From: an uncultured SAR116 cluster alpha proteobacterium
GTDB taxonomy: Bacteria; Pseudomonadota; Alphaproteobacteria; Puniceispirillales; Marisalimonadaceae
Direction: 5' to 3'
Assembly (NCBI GenBank): GCA_902530325.1
Contig: CACAAB010000004.1
Coordinates: 1 to 64,000, forward strand
DNA length: 64,000 nucleotides
This document shows positions 17,178-25,217 of the stretch, one piece after another. Each line of letters starts with the position of its first letter. The stretch's first letter is position 1. The notes below the pieces were generated by a model that did no database searches, had not been told where the DNA came from, and saw only the letters and a list, made by a program, of their open reading frames with translations. Both the position numbers and the translations under genes were made by a program.

Positions 17178-19475
17178 TTAGGCCAATTTAAAGCCTAAGT
17201 TACTTATGTTCCCAGAGTCAATTGTAAACTCTGTCAAAAGTTCTTCTATGTTACCAGTTTGTCCAAAACGATCAACACCAAGTGGTATTACTTTATGACC
17301 AAGTACAGAGCCTAACCAAGATAATGTTAGTTGGTGACCATCAATCACCGTCAAAATTTTAGTGTCTCTTGGAATTTCTTTTAATAAACTTTCAACATGA
17401 GATTCGTCATTATTTTGATTTGGAGATAATTGTTTATTTTTCCAATCATCTAACATTCTATCCGAACTCGTAATAGCTAAAACTCCAATATCTCTAAATT
17501 TTTCACCTAAAATTGTTGTTGCTTCTATTATCTCTGTAGCAATAACTCCTTGATAAGCTAATATAATTTCTGGATTCGATCCAGGTTCCTTCAACCAATA
17601 TCCTCCTTTTAAAACTTGATCTTTAAAATCGTTTGTTAATTCTCTATACGGTTGTTCTATAGATCTTGTACTCAGCCTTATATACACAGAACCACCATTT
17701 TCATCCTGCAAATAATTAAAGCTATAATTCAAGATTATTGACAATTCATCTGCAAACGCTGGCTCAAAACTTAAAAGGCCTGGCTGACTAATCCCAGTTA
17801 ATGGTGTTCCTATAGATTGATGTGCACCACCCTCTGGCGCTAGGGAAACACCAGAGGGAGTTCCTACAATTATAAATCTCGCATCTTGATAACATGCATA
17901 ATTCAAAGCATCTAATCCTCTTGCAATGAATGAGTCATATACAGTCCCTATTGGGAACAATCTTTCATTAAATAATTCATGAGAAAGACCAGCAGATCCA
18001 AGCATTATAAATAAATTCATTTCAGCAATACCAAGCTCTATGTGCTGTCCATCTGGAGAAAAAATCCACTTTTGAGCTGATGGTATTTTGCGATCTTTAA
18101 ATATATCAGAAGTATCTTTTCTACTGAATAATCCTTTTCTGTTTATCCAAGATCCAAGGTTTGTTGAGACTGATACATCGGGTGATGTAGTTACAATTCT
18201 TTGGGTAAATTCAGTATTGTTTTTGGCATATGAGTCTAGAATTTTTCCAAACGCACTTTGTGTTGATATTTTATTATCATTTATCAGTACAGGTTCATCA
18301 ATTACTATTTTATTTCCTCTGAATTTTCTGTGTCCCACTTTTTGAAAAGGAAGTTTTTTGATATGTTCGTGAATGTTTAATTCGCTTTTTTCATCAGAAA
18401 AACTATTCCATTCCTCACCATCATTTATTTCTAATTTAGATTTAAAATCGTTCATTTGAGCTTTAGTCATAAGACCAGCATGATTGTCTTTATGACCCGC
18501 TAATGGAGTACCCCAACCCTTAATTGTGTAGGCAATAAATGCAGTAGGTTTATCATCTTTTATATTATTAAATGATTCACATAAAGTTGAAATACAGTGT
18601 CCACCTAAATTTGACATTAATTCTAAAAAATCAGAATTAGATCTTTTGTTAATTAATTTTGAAACCTCAGATTGATCGCCAATATCATCTAAGACTCTTT
18701 TCTTAAAAGCTTCACCTCCTTCAAATATTAAAGCTGAATATAATTGATTGGGACAATCATCAATCCATTTTTTTAATTTATCTCCACCAGGTTCTTTAAA
18801 TGCTTCTTCTTGTAATTTTCCATATTTTAGTAAAATAAGATTCCAATCAAATGCTGAAAAAACAGAACTTAGTCGCTCTGAAAGTCCTTCATGAACAACA
18901 CCATCAAGTGACTGCCGATTATAATCAATTATCCACCAAACATTTCTTAGGTCATGTTTCCAACCTTCTTGAAGACATTCATAAACATTACCCTCATCTA
19001 GCTCTGCGTCACCTACTAACGCAATCATTCGCCCTAAAGGTTTGTTTTTATAAAATTGTTTTCTTGCAACATAATCCTGAATTAGAGAAATAAAACTTGT
19101 CATTGCAACACCCAAACCTACTGAACCAGTTGAGATGTCAACATCGTCTGTGTCTTTTGTTCTAGATGGGTATGACTGTGCTCCGCCAAAGCCTCTAAAA
19201 TTTTCAATTTTTTCTTTAGTTTGTAATCCAGATAAATACTGAATAGCGTGAAATACTGGACTAGCATGAGGTTTAACTGCAACTCTATCCTCTGGCCTTA
19301 AAATGTTAAAATATAAAGCAGTCATTATTGAGACAATTGATGCAGAACTTGCTTGATGACCACCAACTTTAAGGCCATCTTGATTTTCTCTAATATGATT
19401 TGCATTATGGATCATCCAACAAGCAAGCCACAACACTTTCTTTTCAATTTTTTTTAAAATATCAACATCATTCAT
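17178..19475 (-). CDS. Thiamine-diphosphate E1 / transketolase-like protein, AceE-like
   Basis: A 765-residue single-chain thiamine-diphosphate enzyme. GDAELDEGN at 155-163, ending with N186 in IIDYN, is the cofactor motif. VGGHQASSASIVSIMTALYF and KPHASPVFHAIQYLSG resemble AceE-type (homodimeric) pyruvate dehydrogenase E1 and transketolase. A pyrimidine-binding domain (HIELGIAEMNLF) and a C-terminal transketolase domain follow. No E2 or E3 gene is nearby. The Pseudomonas mdeB product, a 2-oxobutyrate dehydrogenase E1 homologue paired with a divergent Lrp-type mdeR, is a known parallel. It is the first gene of the operon. Confidence 0.82.
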   Translation of the reverse strand: MNDVDILKKIEKKVLWLACWMIHNANHIRENQDGLKVGGHQASSASIVSIMTALYFNILRPEDRVAVKPHASPVFHAIQYLSGLQTKEKIENFRGFGGAQSYPSRTKDTDDVDISTGSVGLGVAMTSFISLIQDYVARKQFYKNKPLGRMIALVGDAELDEGNVYECLQEGWKHDLRNVWWIIDYNRQSLDGVVHEGLSERLSSVFSAFDWNLILLKYGKLQEEAFKEPGGDKLKKWIDDCPNQLYSALIFEGGEAFKKRVLDDIGDQSEVSKLINKRSNSDFLELMSNLGGHCISTLCESFNNIKDDKPTAFIAYTIKGWGTPLAGHKDNHAGLMTKAQMNDFKSKLEINDGEEWNSFSDEKSELNIHEHIKKLPFQKVGHRKFRGNKIVIDEPVLINDNKISTQSAFGKILDSYAKNNTEFTQRIVTTSPDVSVSTNLGSWINRKGLFSRKDTSDIFKDRKIPSAQKWIFSPDGQHIELGIAEMNLFIMLGSAGLSHELFNERLFPIGTVYDSFIARGLDALNYACYQDARFIIVGTPSGVSLAPEGGAHQSIGTPLTGISQPGLLSFEPAFADELSIILNYSFNYLQDENGGSVYIRLSTRSIEQPYRELTNDFKDQVLKGGYWLKEPGSNPEIILAYQGVIATEIIEATTILGEKFRDIGVLAITSSDRMLDDWKNKQLSPNQNNDESHVESLLKEIPRDTKILTVIDGHQLTLSWLGSVLGHKVIPLGVDRFGQTGNIEELLTEFTIDSGNISNLGFKLA

Positions 19476-19558
19476 TTTTTTACTATAGCATCTTTCAAAT
19501 AGAATGAATGACTAAATATTATAAAAATACTTCTAAATTTAATATTATCTGCTAATTT

Positions 19559-19594
19559 AAACCTATTAGTAAAATATTATATTAAAATAGGTTT
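19559..19594. promoter_or_regulatory. Inverted repeat over the lrp ribosome-binding site
   Basis: AAACCTATT at 19559-19567 and its exact complement AATAGGTTT at 19586-19594 are separated by an 18-base AT-only-like spacer. The AGG inside the right arm is the only ribosome-binding site for the TTG start at 19598. The arrangement could be an operator for the Lrp-type regulator in the divergent promoter region, or an RNA hairpin that hides the ribosome-binding site. Seen directly; function is inferred. Confidence 0.4.
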
Positions 19595-19597
19595 TTT

Positions 19598-20065
19598 TTG
19601 AGCAATATTGATAAAATAGATCAAAAAATTATTTTTTTTCTTCAGCAAAATGGAAAATTAACTAATTTTGAGTTAGCTGAAAAAGTTGGTTTATCACCCT
19701 CTCCTTGCTTAAGAAGAGTAAAAACCTTAGAACAAAAAGGTTTAATAGCTGGTTACACAGCTATTATTGATGAAATTGCTTATGGTTATCCAGTAACTGC
19801 TTTTGTATCTGTGAGATTAGAGAATCAAACTGATCAAATTTTAAAGTCATTTGAAAAAGAAATAACATCTTTAGAGGCTGTTATGGATTGTTGGTTAGTA
19901 ACTGGAAATAGAGATTATTTATTAAGAGTTGTTGCAACTGACTTAAAAAACTATGAAATCTTTATGAGAGAAGAACTCACAAAGGTTAAAGGTATTGCTT
20001 CAATAGAAACAAATTTTGCTCTGGGAAGAGTTAAGACGATAAATACCTTACCTATAAATTATTAA
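19598..20065 (+). CDS. Lrp/AsnC family transcriptional regulator
   Basis: A 155-residue regulator with an N-terminal winged helix-turn-helix (about residues 5-60, LTNFELAEKVGLSPSPCLRRV) and a C-terminal RAM ligand-binding domain (about 65-150, VMDCWLVTGNRDYLLRV). Such proteins sense amino acids or keto acids. The start is TTG, which gives the usual family N-terminus and has AGG seven bases upstream. It is divergent from the seven-gene nitrile hydratase operon, with 122 bases between, so it probably controls that operon and itself. Confidence 0.92.
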   Translation: MSNIDKIDQKIIFFLQQNGKLTNFELAEKVGLSPSPCLRRVKTLEQKGLIAGYTAIIDEIAYGYPVTAFVSVRLENQTDQILKSFEKEITSLEAVMDCWLVTGNRDYLLRVVATDLKNYEIFMREELTKVKGIASIETNFALGRVKTINTLPINY

Positions 20066-20085
20066 TAATTTATGTTGTTTGAAAA

Positions 20086-20991
20086 TTGATAAAGAATTTA
20101 AAAAATATAAATGCTGGAGATTTAAATGTAAGCTACTTTGAGGCGGGTTCAAGAAAAGGTTTACCTGTAATACTTCTGCATGGTTTCCCATACGATATTC
20201 ACGCTTACAAAGAAGTAGTGCCTTTATTAATTTCTAGATGTAGAATAATCATTCCTTACTTAAGAGGATATGGACACACAATTTTTTTACAAGATGACAC
20301 CTTGCGTTCAGGTCAACAAGCAGCACTTGGATTTGACTTGTTGAAACTTATGGACGCACTTAAAATAGATAAAGCAATTTTAGGGGGATATGATTGGGGC
20401 GGTAGGGCAGCTTGCATAGTTGCTGCCCTATATCCTAATAGGTGTTTAGGTTTAGTTTCCTGCAACGGTTACAATATTCAAGACATAGAAAAATCTTCAA
20501 TACCAGTTAAACCAGAAATTGAACAAAAATTATGGTATCAATATTTTTTCCATAGTGAAAGGGGACGAAATGGTCTTTTAAATCAACGTCATGATTTTAT
20601 AAAATATATATGGAAAATGTGGTCACCAACTTGGAATATTGATAATAATTTATATAATATAAGTGCTAATGCTTTTGAGAATCCTGATTTTGTAGAAGTA
20701 GTCATTCATAGTTACCGGCATCGATTTGGGCTAGTATGTGGAGACAAAAGGTTTGAAAAAATAGAAAAGAAATTATCTAAACAGCCTGTTATTTCTGTCC
20801 CCGCGATAACAATTGATGGTGATAATGACGGCGTGACTGGATTATCTGATATTGCAAAAATCAAACAAAAATTTTCAAGTCATATTAAACATGAAATTCT
20901 TCTAAATATTGGCCATAATGTACCTCAGGAGGATCCTAAAAATTTTTCAGAAGCTATTTTACATATAATGGATATACACAAAAATTTATAA
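20086..20991 (+). CDS. Alpha/beta hydrolase, epoxide hydrolase/dehalogenase type
   Basis: A 301-residue alpha/beta hydrolase. The nucleophile position is Asp103 in GGYDWGGRAA, which marks the epoxide hydrolase / haloalkane dehalogenase branch rather than serine esterases. The oxyanion motif HGFPYDIHAY and the catalytic His in NIGHNVPQEDP are in place. The start is TTG at 20086; the upstream ATG and TTG codons are out of frame. It follows lrp by 20 bases and may share its transcript. Substrate unknown. Confidence 0.83.
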   Translation: MIKNLKNINAGDLNVSYFEAGSRKGLPVILLHGFPYDIHAYKEVVPLLISRCRIIIPYLRGYGHTIFLQDDTLRSGQQAALGFDLLKLMDALKIDKAILGGYDWGGRAACIVAALYPNRCLGLVSCNGYNIQDIEKSSIPVKPEIEQKLWYQYFFHSERGRNGLLNQRHDFIKYIWKMWSPTWNIDNNLYNISANAFENPDFVEVVIHSYRHRFGLVCGDKRFEKIEKKLSKQPVISVPAITIDGDNDGVTGLSDIAKIKQKFSSHIKHEILLNIGHNVPQEDPKNFSEAILHIMDIHKNL

Positions 20992-22194
20992 ATTCGCAAT
21001 CTTTGTGGGTATTCCAAATTCTTTTCTACATATTATAGCCAAACGTTTGATGCCCTCATCAATTTCTTTAATTGAGGGATTACCGAAGCAAAGTCTCATT
21101 TTATGTCTACCACTTTTGTTAATTGACCATTCATTTCCTGGATTTATAGCCACACCATCTTTTAATGCCAATTCATAAAGACGAAATGTGTCTACTTTTT
21201 TATGCATATCAACCCAAACAAAAATTCCACCATCTGGTTTTTTATATTCAGCAGAAGATCCAAAATATTTATCCAAAGCATTACAAATAGCCTCTGATTT
21301 TTTTTGCAATTTAATTTTTAGTGTTTTTACATGTGAATTAAAATTTTCCTTACAAAACTCTGCCAGTGCCATTTGTTCTAATGATCCGCTACCTGCGTCA
21401 GTTTTATAAGGTAATATTCTTGATAAAACTTCCCAATTGGCAATTAAATAACCAACTCTAAGTGCAGGTGCAATTGATTTAGAAAAAGATCCACAGTAAG
21501 TTACAAATCCTTCCTTATCAAATGACTTTATCGCAGGAGGTCTTTCTTTTTCAAAAAGAAGATCTGCGTAACAATCATCTTCAAAAATAGGTATTTGATA
21601 TTTTTTTGATAATTTTATTAGTTGCTTCCTTTTAGCAACAGACATTACTGTTCCTGTTGGATTTTGAATTGTTGGGATCGTGTAAATATATCTTGGGATT
21701 ATTTCTTTTTTCAGAAGATCATTCAACTCTTGCTCTAGGATTTTTAAATTCATTCCGTCTTTTTCTAGAGGTATTCCAACCATATTTATACCAAGTCTTT
21801 TCAGCCTTGAAATAGTTCCTCCATAATTTTCCTCTTCAATTATTACTGTATCTCCTTTTCTTAGAAATGTCTGGTTTACAAGATCTAAAGCTTGCAATGA
21901 TCCAGAAAGAACTAATATCTCTCTTTCGGAGCAATTTATTTTTGAACTAATTTTTAGCTGATTTGATATAAATTTTCTTAATGGTAAAAAGCCCTGAGGA
22001 CCACTTTCTAGTCCATATTTAGCTAAGGTTTTTCCCTCTTTTAATATTATTTTATTGAGAGAATCCTTTATAGATTGCACTGGGATACTATCATCATCAA
22101 TATGCCCTCCTACAAAATTATACTTTGGAAAACCTTTCCATTCCACTGCTGGTTTTAGAGCATCTAAATGTAAAAAATTATTAATGTTAAACAT
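20986..22194 (-). CDS. PLP-dependent aminotransferase, class I/II (MocR-like without HTH)
   Basis: A 402-residue fold-type I aminotransferase. LVLSGSLQALDL is the cofactor phosphate-binding region, IPTIQNPTGTVMS contains the conserved NPTG, IFEDDCYADL binds the ring, and the lysine is in GSFSKSIAPALRVGYL. The C-terminal GGIFVWVDM and MRLCFGNPS match 2-aminoadipate-type transaminases and the aminotransferase half of MocR regulators. There is no DNA-binding domain. It converges on the hydrolase at 20086, overlapping by six bases. Confidence 0.87.
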   Translation of the reverse strand: MFNINNFLHLDALKPAVEWKGFPKYNFVGGHIDDDSIPVQSIKDSLNKIILKEGKTLAKYGLESGPQGFLPLRKFISNQLKISSKINCSEREILVLSGSLQALDLVNQTFLRKGDTVIIEEENYGGTISRLKRLGINMVGIPLEKDGMNLKILEQELNDLLKKEIIPRYIYTIPTIQNPTGTVMSVAKRKQLIKLSKKYQIPIFEDDCYADLLFEKERPPAIKSFDKEGFVTYCGSFSKSIAPALRVGYLIANWEVLSRILPYKTDAGSGSLEQMALAEFCKENFNSHVKTLKIKLQKKSEAICNALDKYFGSSAEYKKPDGGIFVWVDMHKKVDTFRLYELALKDGVAINPGNEWSINKSGRHKMRLCFGNPSIKEIDEGIKRLAIICRKEFGIPTKIANL

Positions 22195-22285
22195 TTCTCC
22201 CCCTATAGTATAAACTTATATCAAAGATTCCTTTTGTAAAATATTTATAAAGATTTATATTTTACGCAATAGAAAGAATATAGTT

Positions 22286-22654
22286 ATGTTATCAATCGAA
22301 AATTGGATAAACAACATAAATTCCAACAAAAGGTTAATTGAAAATGGTCGTTGGTTAAATATCACTTTCACATTTGGTATTGGAGACAAAGATTATTTAT
22401 TTGAGATCCTTAGTGGAAATGTATTGTCTATAAATGAAAGAGAAATTTTAACACAAAGTGGAACTTTTAAAATTTATGGACAAAGGGATAGTTGGAATAA
22501 ACATTGGTTAAAAGTACCTCCTAGAGATTATCATGATATCTTTGCTATGCTTGCGAAAAAATTTATATATATAGATGGAGATCTAACCCCATTTATACAA
22601 AACCTTCAATATTTTAAAGATCTAATAGCTTCTAATAGAGATAAACATGACTGA
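22286..22654 (+). CDS. Small SCP2-like protein of unknown function
   Basis: A 122-residue soluble protein. GRWLNITFTFGIGDKDYLFEI, the GTFKIYGQRDSW strand and the PRDYHDIFAMLAKKF to IYIDGDLTPFIQNLQYFKDLI end resemble short SCP2-sterol-like proteins that bacteria carry beside alpha/beta hydrolases. The last eight bases overlap the hydrolase gene, so the two are translationally coupled and probably act on the same substrate, perhaps with this protein binding a hydrophobic ligand. That role is inferred. Confidence 0.6.
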   Translation: MLSIENWINNINSNKRLIENGRWLNITFTFGIGDKDYLFEILSGNVLSINEREILTQSGTFKIYGQRDSWNKHWLKVPPRDYHDIFAMLAKKFIYIDGDLTPFIQNLQYFKDLIASNRDKHD

Positions 22655-23495
22655 TTTAAACTTTGAGGATATTATTGGCAGATATTTTAATTTAAATTTA
22701 AAAAAGGAAAATTATAGAATTTATGTTGAGGAAGCAGGACAAGGGACACCTCTATTATGTCTGCATACAGCCGGGTCTGATGGAAGACAATTTCGACATA
22801 TTTTAAATGATAAAAGAATTACAAATAATTATAGAGTAATTGTTTTTGATTTGCCTTGGCATGGGAAATCCAACCCACCGGAAGGTTATGAACTGAAAGA
22901 CTACAGACTAACTACAAATCTTTATAAAGAAATAATAATGTCTTTTTGTATGCAATATAAATTAATTGATCCAGTTATAATGGGTTGTTCAATGGGTGGA
23001 AGAGTAGTCTTACATCTTGCCCTAGAACATTGTGATTACTTTAAAGCTGTGATTGCACTTGAAGGTTCTGACAAACTTGAACCTTATTATGATCTAGATT
23101 GGCTTCATAGACCAGATGTTCATGGTGGTTTAGTTCAAGCGGCATTTGTTTCCTCACAAATAGCACCTCAGAGTCCAAATAATTTTAAACATGAAACTTT
23201 ATGGCATTATATGCAGGGAGGGCCCGGCGTTTTCAAAGGAGATCTTTATTTTTATTGGCATGACGGAGACTTTGACGACCGTTCAAATTTAATAGATACT
23301 TCAAAATGTCCAGTATATCTTTTATCAGGTGAATATGATTGTTCTTGTACACCTGAGCGGACACTAGAAACAGCAAAAAGAATTAAGGGATCTAAGGCAA
23401 CTATAATACCAGGAATAGGTCATTTTCCTATGTCAGAAAACCCAGAATTATTTAAATCTTATATTTATCCAATTTTAGATGAGATAATTAAATAA
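22647..23495 (+). CDS. Alpha/beta hydrolase
   Basis: A 282-residue alpha/beta hydrolase with LLCLHTAGSDGRQF at the oxyanion hole, nucleophile Ser in GCSMGGRV, acid in GEYDCSC and His in PGIGHFPMSENP. A conserved DLPWHGKS loop follows the third strand. It overlaps the SCP2-like gene by eight bases. The pair looks like a unit, and the hydrolase ends two bases from the convergent SDR gene. Substrate unknown. Confidence 0.87.
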   Translation: MTDLNFEDIIGRYFNLNLKKENYRIYVEEAGQGTPLLCLHTAGSDGRQFRHILNDKRITNNYRVIVFDLPWHGKSNPPEGYELKDYRLTTNLYKEIIMSFCMQYKLIDPVIMGCSMGGRVVLHLALEHCDYFKAVIALEGSDKLEPYYDLDWLHRPDVHGGLVQAAFVSSQIAPQSPNNFKHETLWHYMQGGPGVFKGDLYFYWHDGDFDDRSNLIDTSKCPVYLLSGEYDCSCTPERTLETAKRIKGSKATIIPGIGHFPMSENPELFKSYIYPILDEIIK

Positions 23496-23497
23496 TT

Positions 23498-24274
23498 TTA
23501 ACCAGTCTTTTCTATATTCCCACACACACTAACAGCTTGACCAGAAATATTTTTTCCAAGAGGGCTGCATAAAAAATGTGCTTGCTCTGCTAAATCGTCA
23601 TGTGTAACAAATCTATTTAATGATGCGCCGGATAAAATTTCGTCTTTCATTACTTCAAATGATACTTTTTTAACTTTAGCCTTTGCTTCAATAACACTAT
23701 TTTGTCTCTCGCCTTCAACAATACCTGGTAAAAGTGCATTTGCTCTTATACCCCGAGGTCCTAGTTCAATTGCTAAACTCTTAACCATGCCTATAACAGC
23801 CCATTTTGTAGCTGCATACGGTATTCTGTAAGCAAAGCCAACTCTACCAGCAACAGAAGATACCGACAGAATTGATCCATCGTTATTCATGCGTGGAACA
23901 ACTAGTCTCATTGTTTCAAAATGACTAGTAATATTAACTTGTAAACACTCTTGCCAACCTCCTAGTGTTTGCTCACCAACACCAGCAGTCTCTCCTGCAA
24001 TCCCAGCATTATTTACTATAATGTCAATTTCTTTTAGATAATCAAACCCTTCTTCAACCATAGATGAGATCAATTGGGTTTGTCTAAGGTCACATACAAC
24101 TGCTTTAATATTATCATCAACATCATTGACTTTGTTCACAGCTCCAGAATTAATGTCACATACAAAGACTTTTGCTCCTGCTTTATCAAATCTTTTTGCT
24201 ATTGCATAACCAATCCCATCAGCTCCAGCTGTTATAAGAGCTTTTTTACCTTCAAGAAGTCTTTCATAGTTCAT
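23498..24274 (-). CDS. Short-chain dehydrogenase/reductase
   Basis: A 258-residue classical SDR. The cofactor motif is ITAGADGIGYAIAKRF (TGxxxGxG variant with Ala in the second position), then NNAGIAG, the catalytic SVSSVAG serine and YAATK. VCDINS after strand two indicates NAD. It is the last gene of a run after BKACE (10-base gap), so it probably oxidises or reduces an intermediate of the same pathway. Substrate unknown. Confidence 0.9.
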   Translation of the reverse strand: MNYERLLEGKKALITAGADGIGYAIAKRFDKAGAKVFVCDINSGAVNKVNDVDDNIKAVVCDLRQTQLISSMVEEGFDYLKEIDIIVNNAGIAGETAGVGEQTLGGWQECLQVNITSHFETMRLVVPRMNNDGSILSVSSVAGRVGFAYRIPYAATKWAVIGMVKSLAIELGPRGIRANALLPGIVEGERQNSVIEAKAKVKKVSFEVMKDEILSGASLNRFVTHDDLAEQAHFLCSPLGKNISGQAVSVCGNIEKTG

Positions 24275-24284
24275 TATTAGCTTT

Positions 24285-25217
24285 CTATTTTATGTTAGTA
24301 TTATTTTTTCCTTTAAGCCCTAACATTTGTCTTGCTTCATCAGGTGTAGCAATCTCCAGTGAAAGTCCTTCTAGGATTTCTCTTACCCTTTTTACTTGAT
24401 CAGCATTTGTCTTAGCTAAATTACCTGGACCGTCCCATAGAGAATCTTCAAGACCAACACGCACGTGAGAACCTAGAGAAGCACCAGTTGCATTCATCCT
24501 CATTTGAGTTGCTCCGGCACCGACAACTGACCACTCATAACCTACTTCACCAAATAATTTATCAGCTGTTTTTTTCATATGTAATAAATTGTCAGCATCA
24601 GCACCAATACCACCCATTATTCCCATAACAAATTGAATAAAGTAAGGACCTTTTAACATACCTTCTCTATGAAAATAATGAAGATTATATAAGTGACCAA
24701 CATCATAACATTCAAACTCAAATTTAGTTCCATTTTCATAACCAAATGTCATTATGTTTTCAATATCTTCAAAAGTATTTTTAAAAAGAGAATACTTACT
24801 TTTTTCAAGCATTTCTTTTTCCCAAGGATATTTTAACTGATTATGTCTTTTGAGCATTGGGAAAAGTCCAAAATTCATTGATCCCATATTCAAAGAAGCA
24901 AGTTCTGGTTTAAAATGCATTGCAGGCTTCATTCTCTCTTCCACTGTCATTTGTGGACCACCTCCAGTTGTAATGTTTATCACTGCATCACAAGAGTTGT
25001 GAATGGTTGGGAGAAATTTTTGAAATTCTTCCGGATCTTGAGTTGGGTGGCCATCATCCTCATCTCGTGCATGCAAATGCAGGACAGCAGCACCAGCTTC
25101 ATGTGCTGCTAATGAATGTTCAATAACTTCTTCTGCTGTCACCGGTAAAAACTCTGACATTGAAGGTGTATGTATCGCTCCTGTAACTGCACAGCTGATA
25201 ATTACTTTTTTAGCCAT
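24285..25217 (-). CDS. BKACE family beta-keto acid cleavage enzyme (DUF849)
   Basis: A 310-residue beta-keto acid cleavage enzyme, which uses acetyl-CoA to split a 3-keto acid into acetoacetate and a CoA ester. The zinc-site signature HLHARDEDDGHPTQDPE is present, as are ITTGGG, ASLNMGSMNFG and MRMNATGASLGSHVRVGLED, all diagnostic. It directly abuts the upstream dehydrogenase gene (no gap), and the two would act in sequence: 3-hydroxy acid to 3-keto acid to cleavage. Substrates in this family range from dehydrocarnitine to 3-keto-5-aminohexanoate; which applies here cannot be read. Confidence 0.92.
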   Translation of the reverse strand: MAKKVIISCAVTGAIHTPSMSEFLPVTAEEVIEHSLAAHEAGAAVLHLHARDEDDGHPTQDPEEFQKFLPTIHNSCDAVINITTGGGPQMTVEERMKPAMHFKPELASLNMGSMNFGLFPMLKRHNQLKYPWEKEMLEKSKYSLFKNTFEDIENIMTFGYENGTKFEFECYDVGHLYNLHYFHREGMLKGPYFIQFVMGIMGGIGADADNLLHMKKTADKLFGEVGYEWSVVGAGATQMRMNATGASLGSHVRVGLEDSLWDGPGNLAKTNADQVKRVREILEGLSLEIATPDEARQMLGLKGKNNTNIK

